From Pseudosulfitobacter pseudonitzschiae (GTDB taxonomy: Bacteria; Pseudomonadota; Alphaproteobacteria; Rhodobacterales; Rhodobacteraceae): a stretch of 64,000 nt of DNA. The notes beneath the pieces were generated by a model. The model saw only the letters and a list, made by a program, of their open reading frames with translations, did no database searches and had not been told where the DNA came from. The stretch is taken from positions 1,736,001-1,800,000 of the forward strand of contig NZ_CP022415.1 of the NCBI RefSeq assembly GCF_002222635.1, in the 5' to 3' direction. The translations under genes were made by a program, and so were the position numbers. Of the stretch, positions 1 to 8,924 are shown in pieces (within the stretch, counting starts at the first letter, position 1; every line of letters begins with the position of its first letter).

Positions 1-572
1 TAGTTTGCCCCGTCGCCCAAAGCGGTGTTGATGCGCGCGATGGCGGCATCGGTGATGTCGATGGCATTGGCGCTGAGAAAGACGCTGCGCCGTTCAAGGA
101 TAACCCCCGCACCCGAGTCGCGCATCAGGGATTCCAAAATAGGCGCCGCCGTGTTCAAAAACGCGATCTGCTCTTTTTCCAAAAGCTGCGACAGTTCGCG
201 GCCCTTGGCTTCTTGCGCCCGTCTTGTGTCTTGAACCTTTTGGTCAAAGGCGTCGGCCAGCACCCTAAATGCCCCCGGCTCCATTGCGCTGCGTTTCTCT
301 GTCAACTCTTGCTCTTCTGCGCCCAGTTCGGCCTCGATGCTGCGGTTTTCTGCCGACAAAGCCGCGCCGCGCTCTTCGATTTCGCGCGCGACACGCAGGC
401 CAAATGCGCTTTGGGAAAACAGACGTTCGGTGTCAATCGTCAGGATCGGTGTTTGCACGGCACTGCGTTGCGCAGGTGCGGGGGTCGGCGCAGGCTGTTC
501 CTGTGCAACAACAAAAGACCCTGCCAGCGCAGTGGCCAGCAGGGTCAAAAAGACGCGCGCAAAACGTCGCAT
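1..572 (-). CDS. skp: OmpH/Skp-family periplasmic chaperone, 3' end cut by window edge
   Basis: Skp is a periplasmic holdase that carries unfolded outer-membrane proteins to BamA. About 190 codons are visible from the ATG at 572. The first ~23 residues form a signal peptide (MRRFARVFLTLLATALAG) ending near VVAQ. A Pro/Ala-rich stretch follows, then the OmpH-type motif TPILTIDTERLF and a long charged, coiled-coil-like segment rich in Glu, Arg and Ala (residues ~60-140), as expected for Skp tentacles. It starts 8 bases after the bamA stop, so the two are probably cotranscribed. The stop codon lies beyond base 1. The assignment rests on the bamA neighbour plus the coiled-coil layout; sequence conservation in this family is low. 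Confidence 0.88.
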   Translation of the reverse strand, partial: MRRFARVFLTLLATALAGSFVVAQEQPAPTPAPAQRSAVQTPILTIDTERLFSQSAFGLRVAREIEERGAALSAENRSIEAELGAEEQELTEKRSAMEPGAFRVLADAFDQKVQDTRRAQEAKGRELSQLLEKEQIAFLNTAAPILESLMRDSGAGVILERRSVFLSANAIDITDAAIARINTALGDGAN

Positions 573-580
573 CACAATCC

Positions 581-2944
581 TCAGAACGAGGTCGACAGGG
601 TCAGATCGAAGCTTTGCTCGCGGTCAAACGTCTCTTTCTTGATCGCGTCGGTAAAGTTGAACCGCAACGGACCAACAGGAGTGTCCCATAGGATCGAAAG
701 CCCCACGACGTGACGGAAAGAACCATCCGCGCCCACTACATTGGGATTACCAGCAACGCCATTCACGTCGCTGAGATCCCACAGATTGCCCACGTCATAG
801 AAGACAGCACCGCGAATACCGTATTCTTCCGGCAGACCCAACGGAAATTGCGCCTCGAAGCGCGCTGTCAGGTACAGGTTGCCGCCCAAAGCATTATCGA
901 ATGTACCATCCGATTCGCGCGGACCAATACCACCCGGCTCAAAGCCACGCATGATGCTGGGCCCCAAAATAAAGCGATCCACCGCACGGTTGTTGCCCCC
1001 CAGCCAGCTTAGCGCGCCGCCTTCCAGCGTCGCAGTCAACGTAACCTCATCATTGAGAATACGCTTCTGGCCAACGATCTTCGCGGTAGTACGGATAAAC
1101 TCGCTGTCACCACCAAGACCAGCAAAGTCCTGACCGAATTGCAGCAAAACACCAGCATTAGGATTCAGCCCTGAACGGCGTGTATCGTAGGTATACGTAT
1201 AACCCACCGACGAGCGGAACTGCCGGCCCACTGAAAGATCGTCAGCGATGACCAACCCGACAAGGGCAGCAGTTCTAGCCTGCACATCAATCGCTTCGGC
1301 GGTGTAACGCACCTGCAAACGACCATTTTCACTAACTGGAAAGCCCAGACTTGGCTGAAAAATGATCTCTTGCGTATCATAATCCGAGTATTCACTCTCA
1401 GTCGTTCCATACTGCAGTTGCAATCCGAATGTCAGATCACGACCTAGTAGAGCAGGCTCTACAAAAATCAGCCCATAGGATTCTGATTCTTCTGCTGTGG
1501 TAAAGTTCAGCGTCAGTTCCTGTCCGCGACCAACAAAGTTGCGTTCGACAAAGGACACAGCGAGACCGAAGCCACCCGTGGACGAAAATGTCCCGCCAAA
1601 GCTCAGCGAGCCCGTGGGCTTTTCGACCACATCCACGTCAACGATCACCTGATCCGGGCCAGAGCCTTGGCGGGCGTTCACTTCGGCGGATTCAAAGAAA
1701 TCCAGCGCACGGATGCGTTCCGCGCTTTCGCGGATTTCACGCGGGTTGAACGGGTCGCCTTCTGCCACCGGGAACTGGCGACGCAAAACGCGATCCAGTG
1801 TGGTCGTGTTGCCTTCGATGTCGATACGCTCGACAAAGACTCGCGGGCCACGGCTGATGACAAATTCGATATCCAGCGTCAGATCGCGATCATTGCGGGT
1901 GATGCGCGGCTCGACCCGCATAAAGTCAACGCTGTTGCGGATTGCCAGCGCTTCCATGCGCGAGATTTCCTGCTCGACCAGCGAGGGCGAGTAAATCACA
2001 CCGGGACGGATTTTCGTGACCGCCTGGTATTCGTCTGCATCCACACCCGGCATTTCGCTGACCGTGGTCACCTCTCCGAATTTGAATTGCTGGCCTTCCT
2101 GCACATTGAACACAAGAAAATAGCCGTCGCGCTCGTTTGTCAGTTCCGCGTTAACGGAATTGATGCGAAAATCGACGTAGCCCCGCGAAAAGTAAAAGTC
2201 GCGCAGCATTTGCTTGTCGAACTCGATCCGGTCCGCAACGAATGTGTCGGCCTTGATCAGCGCCCGAAACAGGCCCGCCTGTTTGGTGTCCAGAACGCGG
2301 CGCAAGCGTCGGTCCGAAAAGACGCGGTTGCCAACAAAGCTCAGACGTTCAATTTCGACCACATCGCCTTCGAAGATTTCAAAGACCAGGTCGACGCGGT
2401 TGTCACGACGCTTGATAACGCGCGGTGTGACCCGCGCCGCCAGTCGCCCGTCGTTGGAATAAGCTTCGGCGATCGCGGCTGCGTCTTTCTCGGCAAGGCT
2501 GGGGTTGAAGACCCGACGCTCGGACGAGTTGATCAAAGTGATCAGTGCATCGTTTTTGATGCGCCGGTTACCCTCAAAACTGATGCGGTTGATGGTCGGC
2601 AACTCAACTACAGTGATCCGCAATGTGTTGCCTTGCGGCGAAATTTCGACGCTTTCGAACAACCCACTGGACAAAAGACGCTGATATGCGTCGTTCAATT
2701 GGCCCGCTGTCAGCGTTTGACCGCGTCCGATTCCGGCCTGACTAAGGATCGCTGATTGGCCGATCCGTGCATTGCCTTCGATAACCACACTGTCAAAACG
2801 ATAGGACTGTGCCTGCGCCTGCGTTGTGGTGATTGTATAAACTGCTGCTATTGCTACAAAAAAAACAAGGGCTCGCAAAAGCCCCGTCGCGATGTAAACG
2901 CGACCCAGTCGCTTGGCAGCACCGCCCTCTTTCCCCAGTCTCAT
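581..2944 (-). CDS. bamA: Outer membrane assembly factor BamA
   Basis: BamA is the central beta-barrel of the BAM complex, which inserts proteins into the outer membrane. The product is 787 residues. It has a signal peptide ending in a TQAQAQS-like site, five POTRA domains (roughly residues 45-420, first one beginning YRFDSVVIEGNARIG), and a 16-strand barrel domain. The barrel contains the family signatures GSLSFGGTFSSTGGFG and, late in the barrel, IMRGFEPGGIGPR (the RGF motif of loop 6). The last residue is Phe (LTLSTSF), the usual C-terminal signal of barrel proteins. I chose the ATG at 2944. The frame stays open up to a TTG at 3010, but those extra residues would precede the signal peptide. 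A terminator hairpin lies just upstream, so bamA probably has its own promoter after rseP. Confidence 0.96.
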   Translation of the reverse strand: MRLGKEGGAAKRLGRVYIATGLLRALVFFVAIAAVYTITTTQAQAQSYRFDSVVIEGNARIGQSAILSQAGIGRGQTLTAGQLNDAYQRLLSSGLFESVEISPQGNTLRITVVELPTINRISFEGNRRIKNDALITLINSSERRVFNPSLAEKDAAAIAEAYSNDGRLAARVTPRVIKRRDNRVDLVFEIFEGDVVEIERLSFVGNRVFSDRRLRRVLDTKQAGLFRALIKADTFVADRIEFDKQMLRDFYFSRGYVDFRINSVNAELTNERDGYFLVFNVQEGQQFKFGEVTTVSEMPGVDADEYQAVTKIRPGVIYSPSLVEQEISRMEALAIRNSVDFMRVEPRITRNDRDLTLDIEFVISRGPRVFVERIDIEGNTTTLDRVLRRQFPVAEGDPFNPREIRESAERIRALDFFESAEVNARQGSGPDQVIVDVDVVEKPTGSLSFGGTFSSTGGFGLAVSFVERNFVGRGQELTLNFTTAEESESYGLIFVEPALLGRDLTFGLQLQYGTTESEYSDYDTQEIIFQPSLGFPVSENGRLQVRYTAEAIDVQARTAALVGLVIADDLSVGRQFRSSVGYTYTYDTRRSGLNPNAGVLLQFGQDFAGLGGDSEFIRTTAKIVGQKRILNDEVTLTATLEGGALSWLGGNNRAVDRFILGPSIMRGFEPGGIGPRESDGTFDNALGGNLYLTARFEAQFPLGLPEEYGIRGAVFYDVGNLWDLSDVNGVAGNPNVVGADGSFRHVVGLSILWDTPVGPLRFNFTDAIKKETFDREQSFDLTLSTSF

Positions 2945-3018
2945 GGTTTTGACCCATTCTTTTAGACACCCATTGGCCCTCTGAGTACCCAAGAAGACGG
3001 GCCTTGTCAAAACGACAA

Positions 3019-3040
3019 AGCTCGCCGCGAACGGCGAGCT
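3019..3040 (-). terminator. Intrinsic terminator upstream of bamA
   Basis: Perfect 9-bp stem AGCTCGCCG/CGGCGAGCT with a 4-base loop (TTCG on the minus strand), followed on the minus strand by TTGTCGTTTT. It lies 28 bases past the stop of the small membrane protein gene and 75 bases before the bamA start. It probably ends the pyrH-to-rseP transcript and separates bamA-skp from it. Confidence 0.7.
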
Positions 3041-3067
3041 GTTACATGTTGTAATGATGTTGCCAAC

Positions 3068-3193
3068 TTAGAGGCTGCCGAGATAGGCGCCCAACCACAA
3101 AGCCGCAGCAATCGTAGCCAGATAAAGCGCACGATCCCAGTTCAGAAGCATCAAAAGGCTCAGGCCTTTGTATCCGTTTTGCAGTGTTTGCAT
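3068..3193 (-). CDS. Small single-span membrane protein, 41 aa
   Basis: This short reading frame, between rseP and bamA, encodes 41 residues beginning MQTLQNGYKGLSLLMLLNWD and ending in a hydrophobic segment (LYLATIAAALWLGAYLGSL). It looks like a single inner-membrane helix with a short amphipathic N-terminus. The minus strand has a good ribosome binding site, AAGGGGA, about 9 bases before the ATG, and a terminator follows the stop. The position next to the RseP protease and BamA suggests a link to envelope assembly, but that is only an inference from context. I do not recognise a named family. Too short for most gene finders. Confidence 0.62.
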   Translation of the reverse strand: MQTLQNGYKGLSLLMLLNWDRALYLATIAAALWLGAYLGSL

Positions 3194-3293
3194 GACGCAT
3201 GTCCCCTTATGTCGGGATCATGTCTATGCAGCGATTATGGCGTCAGTTTGGCTAATTATGGCGGAAATGAGGCAAAAACCCCTTTCCCGTCGG

Positions 3294-4643
3294 TCAGGGA
3301 CAGAACACATCGTTGCCAAGCGCAAAAACCATCAGCGTCAGCACAAGTGCGATGCCGACTCCCATCAGAATTCGCAGCGCGCCATCGCTGGGCGGGCGTT
3401 TCATCACAGCCTCATAGGCGTAAAACACCAAATGCCCACCATCCAGCGCCGGAATCGGAAACAGGTTCAACAGCCCAACCGCAGTGCTAAGCACCGCGAT
3501 GAACCACACGAAGGATTCCGCACCTTGGCTGGCCAGCGTTCCCGAGGTTTGGGCGATACCGATGGGGCCGGACAGGTTACAGGTGCTGATCGTGCCCGTA
3601 ATCATATGCCCCATACCCGACAGCGACCCCGTTACAATCCGCCACGTCTGCGCCACAGCGCCACCCAGCGCCTGCCCCGCGCCCATAGGTTCGGTGCCCA
3701 GTTCGAAGGCCATGCCGCCCTGTATGCCGATACGCCATTGCGTGGCAAACCCGCCATCCGCTTGCGGTTCGTCCACGCGCTTGGCGGTCAGGGTTTTGTC
3801 CAGAACCGCGCCATCACGCCAGACCGACAGCGCCACGGGGGCACCATCCGATGCCTCGACGACGGTTTTCAGTTGATCAAAGGCGACGATCGGAGTGCCG
3901 TTCACCCCCACGATCACGTCGCCCACGTCCAGATCTGCCGCCACTGCCGCGCTGCGCGGGCTGAGGGCTGCGATCAGCGGTGGGAAAATATAGGGGCCTT
4001 GCACGTCCATTTCGGCCCCGTCACGCTCGACGCGGTAATCCAGCACCGCGGTTTTAGGCATGTTTTCAAGAAATGTGGCATAGGCTGCGTCGCGGATCGA
4101 GGGTACGGGTTCGCCTGCGATCTGCAGAACTGTATCGCCGGTTTGCAGTTGGTTCACCTCGGCGGGCAGCGGGCGCAATTCACCCACCGTCAACGGATCA
4201 CGGGCGACGCCCGTGGTCAGCAGGACCGCAGCAAAAACCAGAATGGAAAAGACAAAATTGAACGCAGGGCCAGCCGCCACCGTGGCTGCACGCGCCCAAA
4301 GCGGCGCACCGTGCATCGTGCGCCGCAAGGCTGCCGCGTCAGTGCCAACTTCGTGCATCGCGTCCACATCCTTGCCCGACGCCGCGTTCGCATCGCCTGC
4401 AAATTTCACATAGCCGCCAAACGGCAGCGCAGCGATCTGCCATTGGGTGCCGCGTTTGTCGGTGCGCTTGTAGATCACCGGACCAAACCCCACTGAGAAC
4501 ACATCGGCATGGATGCCCGACCAGCGCCCGACGATATAGTGGCCGTATTCATGGATTGTTACGATAACGCTCAACGCCACGACAAAAGTGACGATGATCC
4601 AGATCAGGCCGCCGGCCTGTGGAAGCAATCCAATGATGTCCAA
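3294..4643 (-). CDS. rseP: RIP site-2 metalloprotease RseP
   Basis: RseP is the inner-membrane zinc metalloprotease that cleaves anti-sigma factors and remnant signal peptides inside the membrane. The 449-residue product has the zinc motif HEYGH at residues 31-35, in the first membrane helix. A PDZ region follows in the middle (around VDVGDVIVGVNGTPIVAF). The second active-site motif NLFPIPALDGGH, which supplies the zinc-binding Asp, comes near the C-terminus. The start appears to be TTG at 4643, with AGGG seven bases upstream and the dxr stop only 4 bases away. No ATG lies before the active-site helix. It is part of the uppS-cdsA-dxr-rseP operon. Confidence 0.95.
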   Translation of the reverse strand: MDIIGLLPQAGGLIWIIVTFVVALSVIVTIHEYGHYIVGRWSGIHADVFSVGFGPVIYKRTDKRGTQWQIAALPFGGYVKFAGDANAASGKDVDAMHEVGTDAAALRRTMHGAPLWARAATVAAGPAFNFVFSILVFAAVLLTTGVARDPLTVGELRPLPAEVNQLQTGDTVLQIAGEPVPSIRDAAYATFLENMPKTAVLDYRVERDGAEMDVQGPYIFPPLIAALSPRSAAVAADLDVGDVIVGVNGTPIVAFDQLKTVVEASDGAPVALSVWRDGAVLDKTLTAKRVDEPQADGGFATQWRIGIQGGMAFELGTEPMGAGQALGGAVAQTWRIVTGSLSGMGHMITGTISTCNLSGPIGIAQTSGTLASQGAESFVWFIAVLSTAVGLLNLFPIPALDGGHLVFYAYEAVMKRPPSDGALRILMGVGIALVLTLMVFALGNDVFCP

Positions 4644-4647
4644 AACT

Positions 4648-5826
4648 CTACCCTGCTCTTTTTTCTATTATGTCTCGTGCTGTCTTGCGTGACAGATGGT
4701 CAGCAGCGGCGACGTTATCAAGTGTCATTGGGGCGTCAATATGACCGCCCGTCGCGTCGATCTGCGTCAAAACTTCTTCGACGATCTCGGCCATCGCGGT
4801 AAAGCACAGCGCCCCCGCGATAAACCCGTCCAGCGCGGTTTCCTTGGCGGCATTGAACACCGCGCCTGCCAGTCCGCCGCGTGCCATCACATCGCGCGCC
4901 AGCCGCAATGCGGGCCAGCGGGCAATGTCGGGCGCGCGAAAGCTCAGGCTGCCGATGGCCGCCAGATCCAGCCGCTCGACCGGCAGCGCACGGCGTTCGG
5001 GCCAGTGCAGCGCATAGCCGATGGCGTGGCGCATATCCGGCGGGCCGACGTGCGCCATCAGCGCCCCGTCGTGAAACCCCACCAGCGCGTGGATCATGGA
5101 TTCGGGGTGTACCAGAACCTCGATCATCTCCGGCTCCACGCCAAAAAATTCCCGTGTTTCAATAACTTCCAGCGCCTTGTTAAACATAGACGCGGAATCA
5201 ATGGTGATCCGCTGGCCCATGTTCCAATTGGGATGGTTTGACGCCTGCGCCAGCGTCGCATTGGGCAGATCGGCCAGCGGCCAGTCGCGGAACGCGCCGC
5301 CCGAGGCGGTGATCACGATCCGCTCGACCGCTGCCATTTCCTCGCCCACCAGCGCCTGAAACACCGCACTGTGTTCGCTGTCCACCGGCAACAGACGCGC
5401 GTCATGTTTGCGTGCAGTCTCAAGGATCAGCGAACCGGCACAAACCAGCGATTCCTTATTGGCGAGCGCAAGCGTCGCGCCCTGTTGCAGCACCGCGATA
5501 CCCGGTGCCAGCCCTGCGGCGCCGACAATCGCGGACATCACCCAATCGGCGGGCCGGGCAGCAGCTTCGGACAGGGCCACCTGCCCTGCCGCGGCCTCGA
5601 TTCCGGAACCGATCAATGCAGCGCGCAGATCGTCCAACCGGCTTTCGTCGGCAGTTACAGCCACGTCAGCACGCAAGGCGCGTGCGTCGGCGGCCAATTG
5701 CGCGATGTTGCCCGCCCCCGTCAGCGCGACCACCTCATAGGCGTCCACATCCCGTTTGATCAGATCAATGGTGTTCTGTCCGATGGACCCCGTAGCCCCC
5801 AGAATGCTAATCCGCCTGCGCGTCAT
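4648..5826 (-). CDS. dxr: 1-deoxy-D-xylulose-5-phosphate reductoisomerase
   Basis: Dxr converts 1-deoxy-D-xylulose 5-phosphate to 2-C-methyl-D-erythritol 4-phosphate with NADPH, the committed step of the MEP isoprenoid pathway. The 392-residue product begins with the NADPH-binding motif ILGATGSIGQNT. It also carries LLPVDSEHSAVFQ (metal-binding Asp and Glu), ITASGGAFRDWP, and the motif NMGQRITIDSASMFNKALEVIE. Length and motif order are standard. The ATG at 5826 is 6 bases from the cdsA stop, in a tightly packed operon. Its position beside uppS and cdsA links isoprenoid supply to the lipid carrier made by UppS. Confidence 0.97.
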   Translation of the reverse strand: MTRRRISILGATGSIGQNTIDLIKRDVDAYEVVALTGAGNIAQLAADARALRADVAVTADESRLDDLRAALIGSGIEAAAGQVALSEAAARPADWVMSAIVGAAGLAPGIAVLQQGATLALANKESLVCAGSLILETARKHDARLLPVDSEHSAVFQALVGEEMAAVERIVITASGGAFRDWPLADLPNATLAQASNHPNWNMGQRITIDSASMFNKALEVIETREFFGVEPEMIEVLVHPESMIHALVGFHDGALMAHVGPPDMRHAIGYALHWPERRALPVERLDLAAIGSLSFRAPDIARWPALRLARDVMARGGLAGAVFNAAKETALDGFIAGALCFTAMAEIVEEVLTQIDATGGHIDAPMTLDNVAAADHLSRKTARDIIEKRAG

Positions 5827-5832
5827 GTCAGA

Positions 5833-6627
5833 TCAGACCAATCCGGGCGGAAAGCCGATGATCTGCCCGACGATCAACAAGAATACCGACGCGCCCATCA
5901 TCCCGTCGAACCGGTCCAGCACACCACCGTGTCCGGGGATCAGCCTGCTGCTGTCCTTGACGCCGGTGTGCCGTTTTATGGCGCTTTCCGCGATGTCGCC
6001 CATCTGCGAGGCCATCGAAATTGCAATGGAAATACCGATCAGCTCGCCGGTGGCGCCGGTCAATATGGCGGTGATCCAGCCCACAATCGCGGCCCCGATC
6101 CAGCCAGTTGCGGTGCCCGACCATGTCTTTTTGGGGCTGACGCGCGGCCAGAACTTTGGCCCGCCGATCATACGGCCCGCGAAATAGCCGACCACATCGG
6201 TAACCACCACAACCACGATCAGCCACAGCATCCAGCCAAATCCCAGATCGCCGCGCAACGACATGATGCCATAGCCCGCAAGCTGCACCAGAACCGCGTA
6301 GGACATAAATATCGTGCGGTGGTGTGACAGTTGACCAAAGCCCACCATCATCGGCGCCAGCAAGATCGGCAGCGCCCAGCCCGCAGGCAAATAAGCTGAT
6401 ACCAAAAGCGCCGTACCCGACAACAGCGCCAGTTGCAGCGCCACCGCGGGCTTTTGCGGGTCCAGCATCCGCACCAGTTCCCACACAGACAGCCCGCAGA
6501 CCAACGCGACCAACAAGTTGAACGGATGCCCGCCGATGGCCACACCAGCCAGACCGACGATCACCATGACTGCGGCTGATCCCATCCGAACGGCCAGGTC
6601 AGACCACTTGGTATCGCTCGTGTTCAT
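5833..6627 (-). CDS. cdsA: Phosphatidate cytidylyltransferase
   Basis: CdsA makes CDP-diacylglycerol from phosphatidate and CTP, the precursor of all phospholipids. The 264-residue product is strongly hydrophobic with about seven to eight membrane segments. Near its C-terminus it carries the CDP-synthase signature region, including KRHTGVKDSSRLIPGHGG and then LDRFDG, which holds the catalytic Asp residues. The ATG overlaps the uppS stop as ATGA (6624-6627), indicating translational coupling. Confidence 0.96.
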   Translation of the reverse strand: MNTSDTKWSDLAVRMGSAAVMVIVGLAGVAIGGHPFNLLVALVCGLSVWELVRMLDPQKPAVALQLALLSGTALLVSAYLPAGWALPILLAPMMVGFGQLSHHRTIFMSYAVLVQLAGYGIMSLRGDLGFGWMLWLIVVVVVTDVVGYFAGRMIGGPKFWPRVSPKKTWSGTATGWIGAAIVGWITAILTGATGELIGISIAISMASQMGDIAESAIKRHTGVKDSSRLIPGHGGVLDRFDGMMGASVFLLIVGQIIGFPPGLV

Positions 6628-7298
6628 GTCTTTACCCCTCCGAACCGCCGGTCACGGTCCCCGTATGACGCGCACAGCTTGGCGAATTCCTCTTTCGTGA
6701 AATCCGGCCACAGCGTGTCGATAAACTCGTATTCGGCATAGGCGGACTGCCACAACAAAAAATTCGAAATCCGCGCCTCACCCGATGTGCGGATCACCAG
6801 ATCGGGATCGGGCAACACGCAGGTGTCAAGATATTTGGGCAAGGTTTCCACGTCGACGTTTTCGGGATCAAGCTTGCCTGCGGCCACATCGCGGGCCAAC
6901 CGCTGGGTCGCGCGGGCCACTTCGTCGCGGCTGCCATAGTTCAGCGCGATGGTCAGGTGAACGGCGGTGTTGTTTTCGGTCAGCACTTCCAGCTCGTCCA
7001 TCAGCTTGACCAGCTTTGAATCCAGCCGCACGCGATCGCCAATAAAGCGCACCCTTGCGCCGAACTCGTCCAAGGCGCGGGCCTCGCGGCTGATATAGAG
7101 ACGAAACAGGCTCATCAGACCGGCCACCTCCACCTGCGTGCGACGCCAGTTCTCGGTCGAAAAGGCAAAGATCGTCAGATATTCCACGCCCACATCAGGG
7201 CAGCTTTCCACCACCTCGCGCACACGCCTTGCACCGGCGCGGTGGCCAAAAAGACGCGGGCGCCCGCGCTGGGTGGCCCAACGCCCGTTACCATCCAT
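6624..7298 (-). CDS. uppS: Isoprenyl transferase (undecaprenyl diphosphate synthase), 5' end apparently frameshifted
   Basis: UppS condenses isopentenyl diphosphate units into undecaprenyl diphosphate, the lipid carrier for peptidoglycan and O-antigen. The visible frame has the catalytic MDGNGRWA at its very start, then GHRAGARRVREVVE, LTIFAFSTENWRR, and the late motifs DLVIRTSGEARISNFLLWQSAY and ELYF-type EYEFIDTLWPDF. Family members normally have 10-25 residues before MDGNGRWA, including the strand HVAIIM. Here the codons for PRHVAIIM are present just upstream in the same frame, but that frame meets a stop at 7362-7364 with no ATG, GTG or TTG in between. The ATG at 7298 is therefore the first formal start, but is probably not the ancestral one (see 7299-7362). 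Confidence 0.9.
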   Translation of the reverse strand: MDGNGRWATQRGRPRLFGHRAGARRVREVVESCPDVGVEYLTIFAFSTENWRRTQVEVAGLMSLFRLYISREARALDEFGARVRFIGDRVRLDSKLVKLMDELEVLTENNTAVHLTIALNYGSRDEVARATQRLARDVAAGKLDPENVDVETLPKYLDTCVLPDPDLVIRTSGEARISNFLLWQSAYAEYEFIDTLWPDFTKEEFAKLCASYGDRDRRFGGVKT

Positions 7299-7362
7299 AA
7301 TGATGGCGACGTGGCGTGGTCCGTTTGGAGGGTGATCAGCGATGGTGAAGTTCCTTGGGCAT
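7299..7362 (-). other. Displaced N-terminus of uppS (apparent one-base insertion)
   Basis: An ATG at 7362 on the minus strand opens MPKELHHR and then hits TGA. Dropping the single T of that TGA joins the frame directly to DHPPNGPRHVAIIM and MDGNGRWA. The resulting N-terminus has the normal family length and the conserved HVAIIM strand. This could be a sequencing or assembly error, a real mutation tolerated by internal initiation, or a +1 recoding site. The bases cannot separate these, but an error or recent indel is simplest. GGAC nine bases upstream of the ATG is a weak ribosome binding site. Confidence 0.6.
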
Positions 7363-7420
7363 CAATATTCGTCCAGTGGCTGCCATCAGGGCACCAATAG
7401 TCCCCGACGTGGGATGCAGA

Positions 7421-7984
7421 TCAGACCTGCATGATCTCAGCCTGTTTGTGTTCAAGCGCATCGTCGATCTGCTTGATATAGGCGTTGGTCATGTCCTGCA
7501 CTTCGCCTTCCCATATCTTCTGGTCGTCCTCGGACAGACCGTCGGCCTTGCCCTTCTTGATCTGGTCCATACCGTCGCGGCGCACGTTGCGAATGCTGAC
7601 GCGGGCGTGTTCGGCATATTGGCCCGCCACTTTCGACAGATCGCGGCGACGCTCTTCGTTTAGTTCAGGGATCGGCAGCATAATGATGGTGCCGTTCAGT
7701 TGCGGGTTGATGCCCAGACCGCTTTCGCGGATGGCTTTCTCAACAGCGTTCACCATCGACTTGTCCCACACGTTAATGGTGACCATGCGCGGCTCGGGTA
7801 CGTTAACAGTGCCGACCTGATTGATCGGGGTGCGTTGGCCGTAAGCCTCGACCATCACCGGTTCCAGCATCGACGCCGACCCACGCCCTGTGCGCAGAGA
7901 GGCAAATTCGGTCTTTAACGATGCAATCGCGCCATCCATGCGGCGTTTCAGATCATCGGTATCCAGCATAAAGTCTTCGGACAT
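7421..7984 (-). CDS. frr: Ribosome recycling factor
   Basis: Frr splits the post-termination ribosome complex together with EF-G. The 187-residue product is of standard size and all-helical character. It carries the family motifs [35 protein letters not shown], and [11 protein letters not shown]. The ATG at 7984 follows AAGGGG by about 7 bases. It lies between pyrH and uppS, the order typical of Gram-negative bacteria. Confidence 0.97.
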   Translation of the reverse strand: MSEDFMLDTDDLKRRMDGAIASLKTEFASLRTGRGSASMLEPVMVEAYGQRTPINQVGTVNVPEPRMVTINVWDKSMVNAVEKAIRESGLGINPQLNGTIIMLPIPELNEERRRDLSKVAGQYAEHARVSIRNVRRDGMDQIKKGKADGLSEDDQKIWEGEVQDMTNAYIKQIDDALEHKQAEIMQV

Positions 7985-8093
7985 GAGGTTTTCCCCTTAT
8001 TGGTCGCGCGCCCCTTCCCCGGGCGTGGTGCGGGTATAGATCAACCCTGCGCCCGAAGGCCAGCAGGGTTTCACGTTCGGCGTGCAAAGTGGT

Positions 8094-8831
8094 TTAGCCG
8101 TGGACGCGGGTATAGGTGCCCTTGCCCGCCAGAATACCTTTGAACCCGCCGGGTTCGTCCAGCGAAAACACAATGATCGGCAGGTTGTTGTCGCGCGCCA
8201 GTGCGATGGCAGATGCGTCCATAACCCCCAGACGTTTTTGCAGCACGTCATCAAAGCTGACGTGTTCGTAGCGTTTGGCATCGGCGTGCTTTGCCGGATC
8301 CTTGTCATATACGCCATCAACCTTGGTGCCCTTGAAGATCGCTTCGCAGGACATTTCGTTGGCGCGCAGGGTCGCGGCCGTGTCGGTGGTGAAATAGGGA
8401 TTGCCGGTGCCTGCGGCAAAGATGCAGACCCGCTTTTTCTCAAGGTGGCGCACGGCACGGCGACGAATGTAGGGTTCGGCCACTTCGTTCATGGTGATGG
8501 CGCTGATGACCCGTGTGTGAATACCCAACCCCTCAAGTGAAGATTGCATCGCCAGCGCGTTCATCACTGTGGCCAGCATCCCCATATAGTCGGCTGTGGT
8601 CCGTTCCATCCCCTGCGCTGACCCTTGCAGGCCGCGAAAGATGTTGCCGCCGCCGATGACCATGCAAATCTCGACACCCAGTTCGTGAACCGATTGAACT
8701 TCGCGGGCGATACGCTCGACGGTGGGCGGGTGCAGGCCAAAACCCTGATCGCCCATCAGCGCCTCACCCGAAATTTTCAGCATCACACGTTTGAAAGTGA
8801 CGTCCGAGGCAGGTTGGATCGCGTCGCTCAT
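8094..8831 (-). CDS. pyrH: UMP kinase
   Basis: PyrH phosphorylates UMP to UDP in pyrimidine nucleotide synthesis; it is a hexameric amino-acid-kinase-fold enzyme. The 245-residue product has the N-terminal motif [13 protein letters not shown], the Gly-rich [11 protein letters not shown], the acceptor-site region [14 protein letters not shown], and [17 protein letters not shown] chose the ATG at 8831 because GGAGA precedes it by about 6 bases. An upstream TTG at 8870 is in frame but adds residues unlike the family. It is the first gene of the minus-strand cluster that runs down to rseP. Confidence 0.97.
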   Translation of the reverse strand: MSDAIQPASDVTFKRVMLKISGEALMGDQGFGLHPPTVERIAREVQSVHELGVEICMVIGGGNIFRGLQGSAQGMERTTADYMGMLATVMNALAMQSSLEGLGIHTRVISAITMNEVAEPYIRRRAVRHLEKKRVCIFAAGTGNPYFTTDTAATLRANEMSCEAIFKGTKVDGVYDKDPAKHADAKRYEHVSFDDVLQKRLGVMDASAIALARDNNLPIIVFSLDEPGGFKGILAGKGTYTRVHG

Positions 8832-8924
8832 TGGGTTCTCCGGTTTTTGGGCAGTTTTGTTCGTGCGCAAAGTGTCCTAAAACACCGCTCAGTTCAATGC
8901 ACAGCACAAGGGTATCGGCAATAA

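Noticed and set aside
1667-2755. 362-codon plus-strand frame opposite bamA
   Set aside because: It lies entirely inside the clear bamA gene on the other strand and resembles no protein type.
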